Positions 14,132 to 21,495 of a DNA stretch of 21,495 bases are shown piece by piece. The notes below the pieces were generated by a model that saw only the letters and a program-made list of their open reading frames with translations, did not search any database and was not told where the DNA came from. This DNA comes from a bacterium (GTDB taxonomy: Bacteria > B130-G9), in the NCBI GenBank assembly GCA_035527515.1, contig DATLAJ010000149.1, positions 1-21,495 on the forward strand, given 5' to 3'. The stretch's first letter is position 1. Each line of letters starts with the position of its first letter. The position numbers and the translations under genes are program-made.

Positions 14132-15275
14132 CGTCCGCCACCTCTGCACCCTCGAATAAAACTCGATGCAACACAGCCTTACACTTCGTCCGGAAATCAT
14201 CCAAATCGTGGCGCCTCACGAGCTCACCCTCTTCTTTTGGCCGAGAGACTGGCTGCTGAACGTAGTCGGCTGATATGCTGTAGTGCCCGAGGTAGTTTTT
14301 CTGGAGCTTCTTGTCCCCCACCATTTGATCAAGGAGCTCTGAGACTTTCTCCGGGAGGCCGAGCTCATTGCGCCGTCGCTTGCTGAGCCCGAACTCAGAG
14401 GAGAGCAGCTTACCTATCTCGCCAGCATCGGCCTGCATGGCTCGCATCTCCATCAACTTCAGGCAGTAGTATAAAACTGCGCCCATGTCCTCTGTGCTCG
14501 GCTTGGGAATACCTATGAGTTCTTGTTCCTCGGTCGGTTCGGTCTCACCCCGTGCTGGGGCCGCAGGCCGCGCGGTATAGGTGTCGGTCTCGATGCTGAA
14601 ACCCTCGCCCAAGCGCTGTATAGCGACCTCAGAGACTTCCATCTGCACGTGGCCGAGGCCGAGTCTCCGTCCTCCCCCCAGCAGTCCGAAGCCCTCGCCT
14701 AGCCTCTCGATAACCCAAAAAAGCAGTCCGAGCTCCCAATCCAGCGGCGCCGACACCAGAATCTGAAAGCCAAATACAAGCCCCGGGGGCGCCAATTCAA
14801 TTCGCCGCTCGCTGCCCATAACGCCCCGCCCCAGTGTTCTGGAGACGCCCAATGTCGAACGGCGCTGCACAAGCGACTCCGACCATTCACTGAGAAGGTC
14901 GAGGTCACGGGCCACGACCCGGGCGGGATTGGCAGTTGAGCCAAATAGGCCACAAACAGTGCATGGTCTCGAGGCGCGGCCGTTGCGAAGGCAGAACGAA
15001 AGAGAGCTATCCTCGAGCGAATCTGGAAAGTCGCAGGCCCATATCACACCGTTTGTGCCATCAACGACGCTCTTGATGGCCGTTTGTGCCTGGGAGCGAA
15101 GCGCGCCTTTCAACGTCGAGCCCGGCACGAAAGGCCGTCCGCTCTCGTCTCGAACAAATGGAGTAACGACCACGCCGTCAGCTGACTTGGGATGTCCGCC
15201 CACATGCAATCCAGAGACAAGCCGCAGCTTCCCGGCAAGACTGCCCTGTATCCACTTATGATCCACTTGCACCAT
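14124..15275 (-). CDS. Cas7-family (Csm3-like) RAMP protein with catalytic Asp and winged-helix-like tail
   Basis: This is the most canonical Cas7 of the operon, 383 residues. It contains GLHVGG (22-27), an Asp at 33 (KSADGVV) where Csm3 keeps its target-RNA-cleaving Asp, PFVPGSTLKGALR (48-60), zinc-type CTVCGLFG (C105, C108), and the loop LLGGGRRLGLG (198-208). After a Pro/Glu-rich linker (about 235-260) comes an extra domain. Its stretch EIGKLLSSEF ... VSELLDQMVGDKKLQK ... GHYSISADYV (about 285-339) has the rhythm of a winged helix-turn-helix. That tail is unusual for Cas7. It overlaps the preceding small-subunit gene by 20 bases. Confidence 0.85.
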   Translation of the reverse strand: MVQVDHKWIQGSLAGKLRLVSGLHVGGHPKSADGVVVTPFVRDESGRPFVPGSTLKGALRSQAQTAIKSVVDGTNGVIWACDFPDSLEDSSLSFCLRNGRASRPCTVCGLFGSTANPARVVARDLDLLSEWSESLVQRRSTLGVSRTLGRGVMGSERRIELAPPGLVFGFQILVSAPLDWELGLLFWVIERLGEGFGLLGGGRRLGLGHVQMEVSEVAIQRLGEGFSIETDTYTARPAAPARGETEPTEEQELIGIPKPSTEDMGAVLYYCLKLMEMRAMQADAGEIGKLLSSEFGLSKRRRNELGLPEKVSELLDQMVGDKKLQKNYLGHYSISADYVQQPVSRPKEEGELVRRHDLDDFRTKCKAVLHRVLFEGAEVADGA

Positions 15276-15720
15276 CGCTCTCGTCCTCAGTTGGTTCCGG
15301 ACCTTCGGGACCTGATGTTTCTACTACATCAAAACTATGGGATTGGCACAAATATGACAAGTACGTCTGGGCCGCGATGAGCCAGATTGCAGGACCCCAA
15401 CTGACCTCGGCGGCGATTGCTATCTGCTCTGATACTTGTCTCACCTCCGAATTGAGACCATTGAGAATCTTCTGGCCAACATCGCGCTGACGCCATCGCC
15501 TCTCAGGGGGAGAGCGGCCTATGGAAGACGTCAAGTGCATCATCACCGCATCGACGGAGCTGGCCTGTCTGGCATAAAGCCAAAGCTCCTGAACTGCTCT
15601 CCTGAAAAAATGGACCCCTCCGGAGGCAATGCTTTCCTCAGCAACAGCCTCAGCCAACCTCTGCAGGCTGCCTTTGAAACGATCAACCGCGCTCAAGAGA
15701 AGGAACCCAGTGTCCATCAC
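15256..15720 (-). CDS. Small helical protein, candidate Cas11 subunit
   Basis: This 154-residue, largely helical protein begins LLLSAVDRFKGSLQRLAEAVAEE and has a core of RRAVQELWLYARQASSVDAVMMHL and WGPAIWLIAAQTYLSYLCQS. An acidic, probably disordered tail (GPEGPEPTEDESDG) ends it. Length, helicity and the position directly after the Cas7-Csx10 fusion fit the Cas11 (Csm2/Cmr5-like) small subunit. In the III-D variant with a Cas7-5-11 fusion the Cas11 part occupies exactly this order but is fused. No sequence motif proves the assignment. It overlaps both neighbours, by 4 and 20 bases. Confidence 0.55.
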   Translation of the reverse strand: MMDTGFLLLSAVDRFKGSLQRLAEAVAEESIASGGVHFFRRAVQELWLYARQASSVDAVMMHLTSSIGRSPPERRWRQRDVGQKILNGLNSEVRQVSEQIAIAAEVSWGPAIWLIAAQTYLSYLCQSHSFDVVETSGPEGPEPTEDESDGASGS

Positions 15721-17555
15721 GACTCGGTGTATCCAATCGTATGAAAGTCGTTACAGACGGCGATCCCGCCGAAACCGTCGCTCGTGCGCAGGCCCAGACC
15801 AGTGTCTTGGGCAGCCTCGAGCTTCCGGCAAAGCTCCTCCTTCGCTGCGCCACTGGCTCTGCTCTCAAACAGGCAGACGCTCCCACGCTGAATCGTACGC
15901 ATTAGCCCGCGAGGGGCCTGACAGGCCGCGTTCCAACCACCTATTGAACCAAACCTCAGATACGACAAGACCTCTTTGGCAAAGATGCCGGCCTCGGACA
16001 ACTGCTTTTCCAGAACCGTCCCGTCGCCGCTTTCCCAGAATGACCACCTTGGAAGCACGAGGTCAGACAGAAACAAGATCGAGAAGAACAGCCGGCCTTT
16101 TCTCTCGATCTCCTCGCCTATCGATCTCGCCCCGTCCCAGAGTCTTCCCCATCTCAAGAGCTCCGCCATAATCGCTGCATTGAACCGCAGAACGGCCTCA
16201 CGGACGTTGGCCTTTGCCGGAGGCGCCGCGAGCCTCAATGAGAGCCGACCAAGACCCCGGCTGCGCAATGCACCGACGCTGAACTTCTCCGCCGCCAGCC
16301 TCTTGAGAGCCTCCTGCGCCATCGGCCGCAGCTTACTAATGCTCCCGGCGAACACGACTCCGGGATGCAAAAAGAAAACGGTGTAACGGCTTCCCACAAC
16401 GGCTCTTCTCTCACTCCCTCCCACTGGGCAGAATGAGGCAACATCACTTCTAACAGAGACGAGCTTGCCATTGAAGAGGACGCGCGCCCGGCCATCCCGG
16501 AACGCATCGTAAACTCGCTTGTCAGAATCTTGCCGAACGACGTAAAACAATCCGTTCGCGTAACATTCGCGAAGAACGAAATCCCGAATAAGCATGTCCG
16601 GCGGATTGTCCCCGACCTCATCCCCGTTGTTCGGCTCTGAGCGGGGCCAGATCGCTGAATATGGCAGAACAAGAAGAGGCTTAAGCGGTGAGCTCTTGTC
16701 GGGTAAGGACACCGAATCGCTGTGGCCGAGCGGCAGACAGTCGGAGAATGAGACCGAGGGGGCAACAAACGCGTTTGCCATCTCCGGTTCGATGGCGCCC
16801 AGGTTCTCAAGCCTCTTCACCTGCTCGTAAAAAGCTGCCTTCACGACCGGGCCCGGCAGATAGTCGAGGGTCTGTCGATACCATTTTCCTGCGGGTGACC
16901 TAGCCACGCACAGCGGCCCTTCGCTGACGAGGATTATGCCAACCTCATTGCCATCCCCGTCGAGAGCCTCAGCCGTGGAAGGCATCTTGGCCTCACCCGC
17001 TTCTCGCATCTTAACCTCGAGTGAGCAGAAGCCCATGCCCTGGGCCTTGCCACCGCCCAGCGTCCGGACCGTCCTCACTGCCGAAACCAAGAGCTGCTCC
17101 TCATCAGGAGAGAGCGGATGCAGCGCGACGAGCCTCGCCTCAAATGCGAACGGCCCGAACGTCCGGGTGGCGCCACCGGGGCGAGAGCCGGCTTGTTCTG
17201 AACCCTCAAAACGCCGGCCACGCCTCTCCCACGGCACCGCTCCTTCGGCGCTGTTTGCCTCTCTCAGCAACGTCCCTCCCTCGAAAACCACTTTGCCGGG
17301 AGCATGACGCTGGCCAAAAATGGAGCAAATAGGGCAGGGCTTGGTCTCGCACGTCTCAAGTCTCTCATCTTGAGAGCAGTGCGCGATCCCCTTGAGGTCC
17401 AGAAGCTTCTCCGCGGCGCGCTTTATGGCGCCTTTGAGCGTGGAGCCTGATATGTAGGGAAGATCCCTTCCATGCCCCATTCCTAAAGATGGAAGCGAAG
17501 CGGCAGACGTAAACCGCACGGTTAGTGCAATCTCAATGAGAGCCCTGTTGCTCAT
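15717..17555 (-). CDS. csx10: Cas7-Csx10 fusion (Cas7 plus Cas5-group RAMP) of a type III-D-like effector
   Basis: A 612-residue fusion of two RAMP modules. Residues 1-185 are Cas7-like: PYISGSTLKGAI (33-44), a cysteine set C60, C69, C74, C77 ending CPICSIFG, and TLGGGKAQGMG (166-175). Residues from about 203 follow the Csx10 pattern: TLDYLPGPVVKAAF (229-242), SVSFSDCLPL (268-276), GVVFAGSI then VGALRSRGLGRL (427-438), RGSVCLFES (558-566), and the closing DTGLGLRTSDGFGGIAV (584-600). The Csx10 part should cap the 5' handle of the crRNA. The Cas7 part has a short loop with D31 close to GSTLKG and no clear catalytic Asp. It overlaps Cas10 and the Cas11 candidate by 4 bases each. Confidence 0.8.
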   Translation of the reverse strand: MSNRALIEIALTVRFTSAASLPSLGMGHGRDLPYISGSTLKGAIKRAAEKLLDLKGIAHCSQDERLETCETKPCPICSIFGQRHAPGKVVFEGGTLLREANSAEGAVPWERRGRRFEGSEQAGSRPGGATRTFGPFAFEARLVALHPLSPDEEQLLVSAVRTVRTLGGGKAQGMGFCSLEVKMREAGEAKMPSTAEALDGDGNEVGIILVSEGPLCVARSPAGKWYRQTLDYLPGPVVKAAFYEQVKRLENLGAIEPEMANAFVAPSVSFSDCLPLGHSDSVSLPDKSSPLKPLLVLPYSAIWPRSEPNNGDEVGDNPPDMLIRDFVLRECYANGLFYVVRQDSDKRVYDAFRDGRARVLFNGKLVSVRSDVASFCPVGGSERRAVVGSRYTVFFLHPGVVFAGSISKLRPMAQEALKRLAAEKFSVGALRSRGLGRLSLRLAAPPAKANVREAVLRFNAAIMAELLRWGRLWDGARSIGEEIERKGRLFFSILFLSDLVLPRWSFWESGDGTVLEKQLSEAGIFAKEVLSYLRFGSIGGWNAACQAPRGLMRTIQRGSVCLFESRASGAAKEELCRKLEAAQDTGLGLRTSDGFGGIAVCNDFHTIGYTES

Positions 17556-19003
17556 GTCAAAACCTTCTCGCTGTCGCCCGAGAGCGCGCTTGCCACTGCG
17601 TCACGGACAAGGATGCCAACAGGCGCCTGGAGCCGCTCTGCGGAAGCGGCCATGCGTATATTCGCGCTCCCGCCTGTCCCGGCGGCTGCCAGCTGCCGGG
17701 TGAGAGCATTGCGGAGCATCTCAAGGCATCGGCCAGAATAATCCCTCCTGACAATTAGCAGCGCCTCAGACGGAGAGAGTCTATTTATGATGCAGGAGTT
17801 CGAGAGCGACTTTTCGACCTCCTTTAAGGCTTCCTCGACGGCTTTCTGCTGCTCTCGTGCGGCGCGTATGGCTGCCAGGGCGGAAGATGGCTCGGCAAAC
17901 ACAGAGAATGGATCACAGCCTACAAAAACCGCGGCGAGGCTGTCCGGGCTGCTCAAAAAGGACCGGCCATCGAGCCTCTCTGCGTTTTCGACGAGCTTCG
18001 TGCCAACAGAGACCTTCCAGTTACACGGCTCGCACAAGCGACGGTCCTCCGACAGGCTAAAGCTCGCGGGACGAGCATAGCACTCTGTGCAGTGTGCCAG
18101 CAGGCCGAACGCCTCGTACCGGTTCTGAACTGGGGCAACCGGCCGCTCTAAAAGGCGATCAAGCATGGCGAAGTTGACAAGTTCCGTAAACTGTTTCCTC
18201 TTGGCGAACGCCCTCCATAACGCATTCTGGTCCTGCGCCATGCCCGGTCGGACCTCGAAGCCTAACATACCTAGGCCCTCGGTGCCATGTTGCTCGACGT
18301 CGGACACAAAATCGCCGAACCATCTCTCCCTCGCTCGATACCCGAAGGCTATCTCGATGGGATAGGTCTCAATACTCTTGCACCAAACCGACGATGACAA
18401 CGTCGCCACGGCTACGAACCTCGAAATCGCGTCGCACATGGCCGGAGCCGCCCCCGAGGGTGCTATCACTAGCCCCTGCGTGCACGTGTTCACCAAGAGG
18501 CAATCATCGATAAGTCGCGCAGCGACGAGCAGCGATTCGTCGGGCGAGGCTCGCAGATGGCAGTGCTTGCTGAGCTGTCCGAGCGGCTGGTCCAGGGACA
18601 TTGCCCCCCTCAAGAGCCAAGCGCCGCCCAGGACGGCGTCTAGGGACGCCGGCTCGCAGAGGTAATCCCACGCGTCGTCCATCCGAAATCGGATCAAACA
18701 GACCGGCGCTGGGGCGCCTTGTCCAAAAAGCGCTTCAGACAGTCTGGTGATGATGTGCTCTTCGAGGTTGGAGCTTAGATCGTTCACCGGACACAACGAG
18801 GGGTTACAGGATAGAGCAGCCAACAGAAACAGGCGAGGGAGTACATCATCCGAATTGAGAATCGTCTCGTAATCCAGTCCATTCTCAAGCTCCAGACGGA
18901 AATCTCGCCATTGCGACTCGAATGCGTCTGCTTTGGGAAGCCGAAATCCTCGGGAGTCAGTAAGCTGCAGCTGTGCTGCCAAGCTGTAAGCTAGACCAAG
19001 CAA
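17552..19003 (-). CDS. cas10: Divergent Cas10-like large subunit, no HD domain and degraded GGDD site
   Basis: This is the first gene of the effector operon, 483 residues. Residues 100-200 look like a Palm1 (CLIRFRMDDAWDYL ... LGGAWLLRGAMS, then LLVNTCTQGLVIAP). A zinc ribbon follows (C305, C308, C324, C327: HCTEC ... LCEPC). Residues 355-480 look like Palm2 (SLAAVFVGCDPFSVF, then CIINRLSPSEALLIV, then a helical end APVGILVRDAVASAL). The hairpin where active Cas10 has GGDD reads LSPSE, so cyclic oligoadenylate synthesis is unlikely. Only about 100 residues precede Palm1, and an in-frame TGA shortly upstream rules out an HD nuclease domain. TTG 19003 is the first possible start, with GGTGGA 4 bases ahead. 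Cas10 identity rests on pattern plus position. Confidence 0.65.
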   Translation of the reverse strand: MLGLAYSLAAQLQLTDSRGFRLPKADAFESQWRDFRLELENGLDYETILNSDDVLPRLFLLAALSCNPSLCPVNDLSSNLEEHIITRLSEALFGQGAPAPVCLIRFRMDDAWDYLCEPASLDAVLGGAWLLRGAMSLDQPLGQLSKHCHLRASPDESLLVAARLIDDCLLVNTCTQGLVIAPSGAAPAMCDAISRFVAVATLSSSVWCKSIETYPIEIAFGYRARERWFGDFVSDVEQHGTEGLGMLGFEVRPGMAQDQNALWRAFAKRKQFTELVNFAMLDRLLERPVAPVQNRYEAFGLLAHCTECYARPASFSLSEDRRLCEPCNWKVSVGTKLVENAERLDGRSFLSSPDSLAAVFVGCDPFSVFAEPSSALAAIRAAREQQKAVEEALKEVEKSLSNSCIINRLSPSEALLIVRRDYSGRCLEMLRNALTRQLAAAGTGGSANIRMAASAERLQAPVGILVRDAVASALSGDSEKVLT

Positions 19004-19102
19004 TGATCCACCAGAATTAAGTATTCAAAGGCCTCAAGTGGCGCACCGGCAAGAGGAAAGACACGGCCTCTTGCGAGGGCTCAAAACTAGACAATTGACA
19101 GC

Positions 19103-19129
19103 TAAAGATCAAGCGGAAAGTTACGATAA
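19103..19129 (+). promoter_or_regulatory. Sigma-28 (FliA)-like promoter upstream of the FlgM-like gene
   Basis: TAAA at 19103-19106, a 15-base spacer, then TACGATAA at 19122-19129. The FliA consensus is TAAA-N15-GCCGATAA, so 10 of 12 defined bases and the exact spacing agree. The transcript would begin near 19136, about 60 bases before the start codon at 19199. Confidence 0.5.
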
Positions 19130-19198
19130 GAATAACTCGAGGTTGTGTGGACATGCAGATGTTGCAGACTAGTTGTTGCTGTTGAGAAGGAGGAAGGC

Positions 19199-19459
19199 AT
19201 GACTGTTTCCTTGCAATATATCCATAGGGTATATGGCGACAGACTGCGTAAGATCGACCGAAGTGCGACAGTCCAGAGAGATGAACGCCGACCGAAGAGC
19301 GAACCTGATGAGGACACGGTCCACATCTCGAAGACCGCAAAGAAATCGATCCTGACCCCCGAGACGAGCAACGGCATTGCTGGGTCTATGTTGCAGACGA
19401 AGCTGGCGATCAAGGCCTACCAGGAGGTAGCAAATGGCCTGCCTTCTATGCTCAGATAG
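19199..19459 (+). CDS. Small FlgM-like protein (putative anti-sigma-28 factor)
   Basis: This is an 86-residue hydrophilic protein with a very strong ribosome site (AGAAGGAGGAA) about 4 bases before its ATG. It opens SLQYIHRVYGDRLRKID, has a disordered charged middle, then DTVHISKTAKKSIL and a C-terminal helix (MLQTKLAIKAYQEVANG). The D-x-V-x-[IL]-S-x-x-A-[KR] pattern is typical of FlgM, which holds the flagellar sigma factor FliA inactive until hook completion. A FliA-like promoter upstream supports this, because flgM is classically FliA-controlled. No flagellar genes are in the window, and remote small proteins share this look, so the call is tentative. Translation is more certain than function. 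Confidence 0.55.
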   Translation: MTVSLQYIHRVYGDRLRKIDRSATVQRDERRPKSEPDEDTVHISKTAKKSILTPETSNGIAGSMLQTKLAIKAYQEVANGLPSMLR

Positions 19460-19497
19460 CCACCTACTCGAGATAGACCTAAGGGCTACCAGGGCAA

Positions 19498-19516
19498 AAT
19501 GCCCAAGCAAGGCATT
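19498..19516. other. Hairpin downstream of the FlgM-like gene
   Basis: AATGCC pairs perfectly with GGCATT over a 7-base loop, 38 bases after the stop codon. No T run follows. The rest of the 236-base gap to lysS shows no gene. Confidence 0.3.
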
Positions 19517-19617
19517 CTCAGCAAAGTAGCATGTCTCCCTCCAGAGGCAATGCGTTTCCCCCTTTTCTGACCTGACGCGTTTTTCGGTGACTCCGGACCT
19601 CTTCGTCAACCCACCCC

Positions 19618-19647
19618 TTGCAAATGAGACCGCATCGACCGTAACAT
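19618..19647 (+). promoter_or_regulatory. Possible sigma-70-type promoter for lysS
   Basis: TTGCAA at 19618-19623 and TAACAT at 19642-19647 are 18 bases apart, each matching four of six consensus bases. A start near 19655 would leave a leader of about 40 bases before lysS. Confidence 0.3.
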
Positions 19648-19695
19648 TACCTACTTAACAACTAAACACTGAAGAATCTCTGACTGGTGTAGGTT

Positions 19696-21297
19696 ATGTG
19701 CGCACAAATGCTCTGGCCGTATCGCGAGGCGAGGCGAGTCATCGGCCAGCTTGGCGGCAGAAAAGACGTAGTTCTCGAGACGGGGTTCGGGCCTTCGGGG
19801 CCTCCTCACATCGGGACTTACGGTGAGATCGTCAGGACCAACTTCGTGGCGCTGGCCATGAAGGACCTGGGATACAGGCCCCGCATAATCTCCTTCCTGG
19901 ACGATCTGGACGGGCTCAGAAAGGTCCCAGAGGGCTTTCCTGCGTGGGTTTCGGACTATCTGGGGCGCCCCGTGTGCGAGATACCAGACCCATTCGAGTG
20001 CTGCGAGAGCTTCTCCAAGCACATGCACAAGCTGCTGCTAGAGATGGTCAATGACGCGGGCGCCAAGTGCGAATACCATTTGTCGTCCGAGGAGTATGCC
20101 CGTGGCACGTTCAACAATGCGATCGAGACGGTTATGAATAACGTTGAGGCGCTCAAGAGGCTGGTCGTTCCGATGTTGTCCGATGAGATCGGCGCGAGAT
20201 GGTTCCCCTTCTTTGCGAAATGCGAGAGTTGCGGCAAGCTCTACACGACGCGTGTGGTCTCGTTCAACGTCGATAGCGAGACCGTCGATTACGTTTGCGA
20301 CTGTGAGTTCGGGACAGTCCGCGGATGCGGGCACCACGGCACGACTTCCTACCTTAACGGGGCTGGCAAGCTCCCCTGGCGCATCGATTGGCCCGCCAGG
20401 TGGTTCGCTCTGAACGTGGATTACGAGATCCACGGCAAGGACCTGATTGAATCGGCCTCGCTGGGCAAGCGCATCATGAACAGGGTGTTCGGGAGGCCGC
20501 CGATTCTAACGATGGTCTATGAGCTGTTTCTGGACGCTGATGGCAAGAAAATCTCGAAATCGAAAGGCTTCGCGATAGACCCTACGCTCTGGCTCAAGTA
20601 CGGCACACGAGATTCACTGCACCTGATGCTATACAAGAAGCCAAAGCAGGCCAAGCGGCTCGACATATCACGCATGCCGAGCTATGTGAACGAGGCGTTT
20701 GAGATGTCCGCCGATTACTACAGGAGGCGAGATGAGTTCGGGCAGCCCGACAAGCGCCACCCCTACGAGATTCTGACGCTGCTGTCGCCGCCAGATTCAG
20801 ACCCTGGGAGGATGGATTTCGCGACGCTCTGCAACCTCGTTGCCGCACTTGGTGAACGGAGCCCTGATGTGGTCAAGAGATACGCCCTTAAACTCGCCGA
20901 GCAGTCGCGTGTAGAGGATTCGGGTTATGATGTCCAGTCTGTTGGTTCAGGACTTGTTGACGAGCTCGTCCAAAAGGCAATCAAGTTCGCTGACGATATC
21001 CTTGCCACTCAGCGCGCTTATGAAGTTGAGCTGTCAGGTATTGAGCTGCAAGCGGTCAGGTCATTTGTGGACTACCTGAGGTCTGGTGAGTTCACGGGGG
21101 AGGAGATTCAGACCACGGTGTTCAACCTCGCAAGGGAGCCTGCAATCCCGCAGCCCAGGATGTTCCAGATTCTTTACGCACTGATATTGAATCAGCGGCA
21201 GGGGCCTCGGCTGGGACAGTTCATCCCAATTCTGGGTCAGAGCAGGACTGCTGATAGGATCGAGGCATCTCTAGCGAAGCTTGGAATACGAGATTGA
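19696..21297 (+). CDS. lysS: Class I lysyl-tRNA synthetase
   Basis: This enzyme charges tRNA-Lys with lysine. The 533-residue product belongs to the class I (Rossmann-fold) LysRS, not the commoner bacterial class II enzyme. The ATP-binding HIGH-type motif is GPSGPPHIGTYGE (H38) and the KMSKS-type motif is KISKSKG (284-290). A zinc-binding insertion carries CESC (C175, C178) and further Cys/His (YVCDC ... GCGHH, about 199-213). The C-terminal anticodon-binding alpha-helical cage follows. Length matches the family. The start may be ATG 19696 (GTAGG close by) or ATG 19708; both keep the motifs. It appears to be its own transcription unit. Confidence 0.93.
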   Translation: MCAQMLWPYREARRVIGQLGGRKDVVLETGFGPSGPPHIGTYGEIVRTNFVALAMKDLGYRPRIISFLDDLDGLRKVPEGFPAWVSDYLGRPVCEIPDPFECCESFSKHMHKLLLEMVNDAGAKCEYHLSSEEYARGTFNNAIETVMNNVEALKRLVVPMLSDEIGARWFPFFAKCESCGKLYTTRVVSFNVDSETVDYVCDCEFGTVRGCGHHGTTSYLNGAGKLPWRIDWPARWFALNVDYEIHGKDLIESASLGKRIMNRVFGRPPILTMVYELFLDADGKKISKSKGFAIDPTLWLKYGTRDSLHLMLYKKPKQAKRLDISRMPSYVNEAFEMSADYYRRRDEFGQPDKRHPYEILTLLSPPDSDPGRMDFATLCNLVAALGERSPDVVKRYALKLAEQSRVEDSGYDVQSVGSGLVDELVQKAIKFADDILATQRAYEVELSGIELQAVRSFVDYLRSGEFTGEEIQTTVFNLAREPAIPQPRMFQILYALILNQRQGPRLGQFIPILGQSRTADRIEASLAKLGIRD

Positions 21298-21419
21298 ACC
21301 AGAGTTCACCCCAAAAGGTGTCGCAATTGGATTAGGTGGCGTGATTATATCAACAGTGCCGCCGGAGCAGCAACGGCTCGGGTTCGCCTCGGAGCGTTCC
21401 GTCGAGTTGTGGGACGATA

Positions 21420-21495
21420 ATGGTTCGGCGTCCTCGAGTGCGCGATGCCAAAGAGCGTTTCGAGAGCCGCATGTTGCCGTTCTTTTGGCGTCGGA
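21420..21495 (+). mobile_element. Fragment resembling an IS256-family transposase, cut by window edge
   Basis: The final 25 codons read VRRPRVRDAKERFESRMLPF and continue FWRR. This resembles the segment of IS256/Mutator transposases where a VRRPRVR strand is followed by a FESRxLPxxxRR helix. Stops lie in this frame at 21333 and 21342, and no other upstream frame encodes the usual preceding residues, so the 5' part may be missing or degraded. The gap 21298-21419 holds nothing else that I recognise. Confidence 0.4.

Noticed and set aside
13321-14386. Several plus-strand open frames opposite the Cas7 genes
   Set aside because: They are antisense shadows with low-complexity Arg/Ser/Pro composition.
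19017-19609. Minus-strand open frames upstream of Cas10 as a missing HD domain
   Set aside because: None shows HD motifs, they are antisense to the FlgM-like gene, and an in-frame stop separates the region from Cas10.

Overview
The window is a gene-dense, moderately GC-rich bacterial chromosome segment, probably from an uncultivated lineage. The genes are bacterial housekeeping genes with no archaeal features apart from a class I lysyl-tRNA synthetase, which some bacteria also carry. I cannot name a phylum. Repeat strings of a kind common in environmental genomes lie between genes, and accessory modules (HicBA, a type III CRISPR effector, a transposase scrap) sit among core genes.

Left part, positions 1-9661 (core functions). 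On the plus strand: the end of a coiled-coil C4 zinc-ribbon protein, a double RNase H-fold protein whose second domain has lost its catalytic acids, the DNA polymerase III delta subunit (holA), and galT. On the minus strand: a zinc/manganese ABC importer transcribed as binding protein, ATPase, permease. Divergent from it are rqcH (ribosome rescue) and then truA on the plus strand.

Middle, positions 9662-10619. A hicB-hicA toxin-antitoxin pair and a scrap that looks like the C-terminus of a restriction-modification enzyme are bracketed by two direct 85-bp repeats differing at one base.

Right part, positions 10620-19003 (minus strand). A tightly overlapping nine-gene operon encodes a divergent type III-D-like CRISPR effector. 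Its order is a Cas10-like protein without an HD domain and with a ruined GGDD site, a Cas7-Csx10 fusion, a small helical Cas11 candidate, a Cas7 with a winged-helix-like tail, a second Cas7, a Csx19-like protein, a third stand-alone Cas7-family RAMP, an unknown helical protein, and a SagB-type nitroreductase joined by an ATGA overlap. No CRISPR array, cas6, cas1/cas2 or CARF effector is in the window. The content resembles the III-D variant that carries a Cas7-5-11 fusion, except that here the Cas11-like part is a separate gene. The apparent loss of both Cas10 activities suggests an RNA-directed complex that neither makes cyclic oligoadenylates nor cuts DNA through an HD domain.

Right edge, positions 19004-21495 (plus strand). 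A small FlgM-like gene lies behind a sigma-28-like promoter, followed by class I lysS. The last 76 bases encode a stretch resembling an IS256-family transposase.
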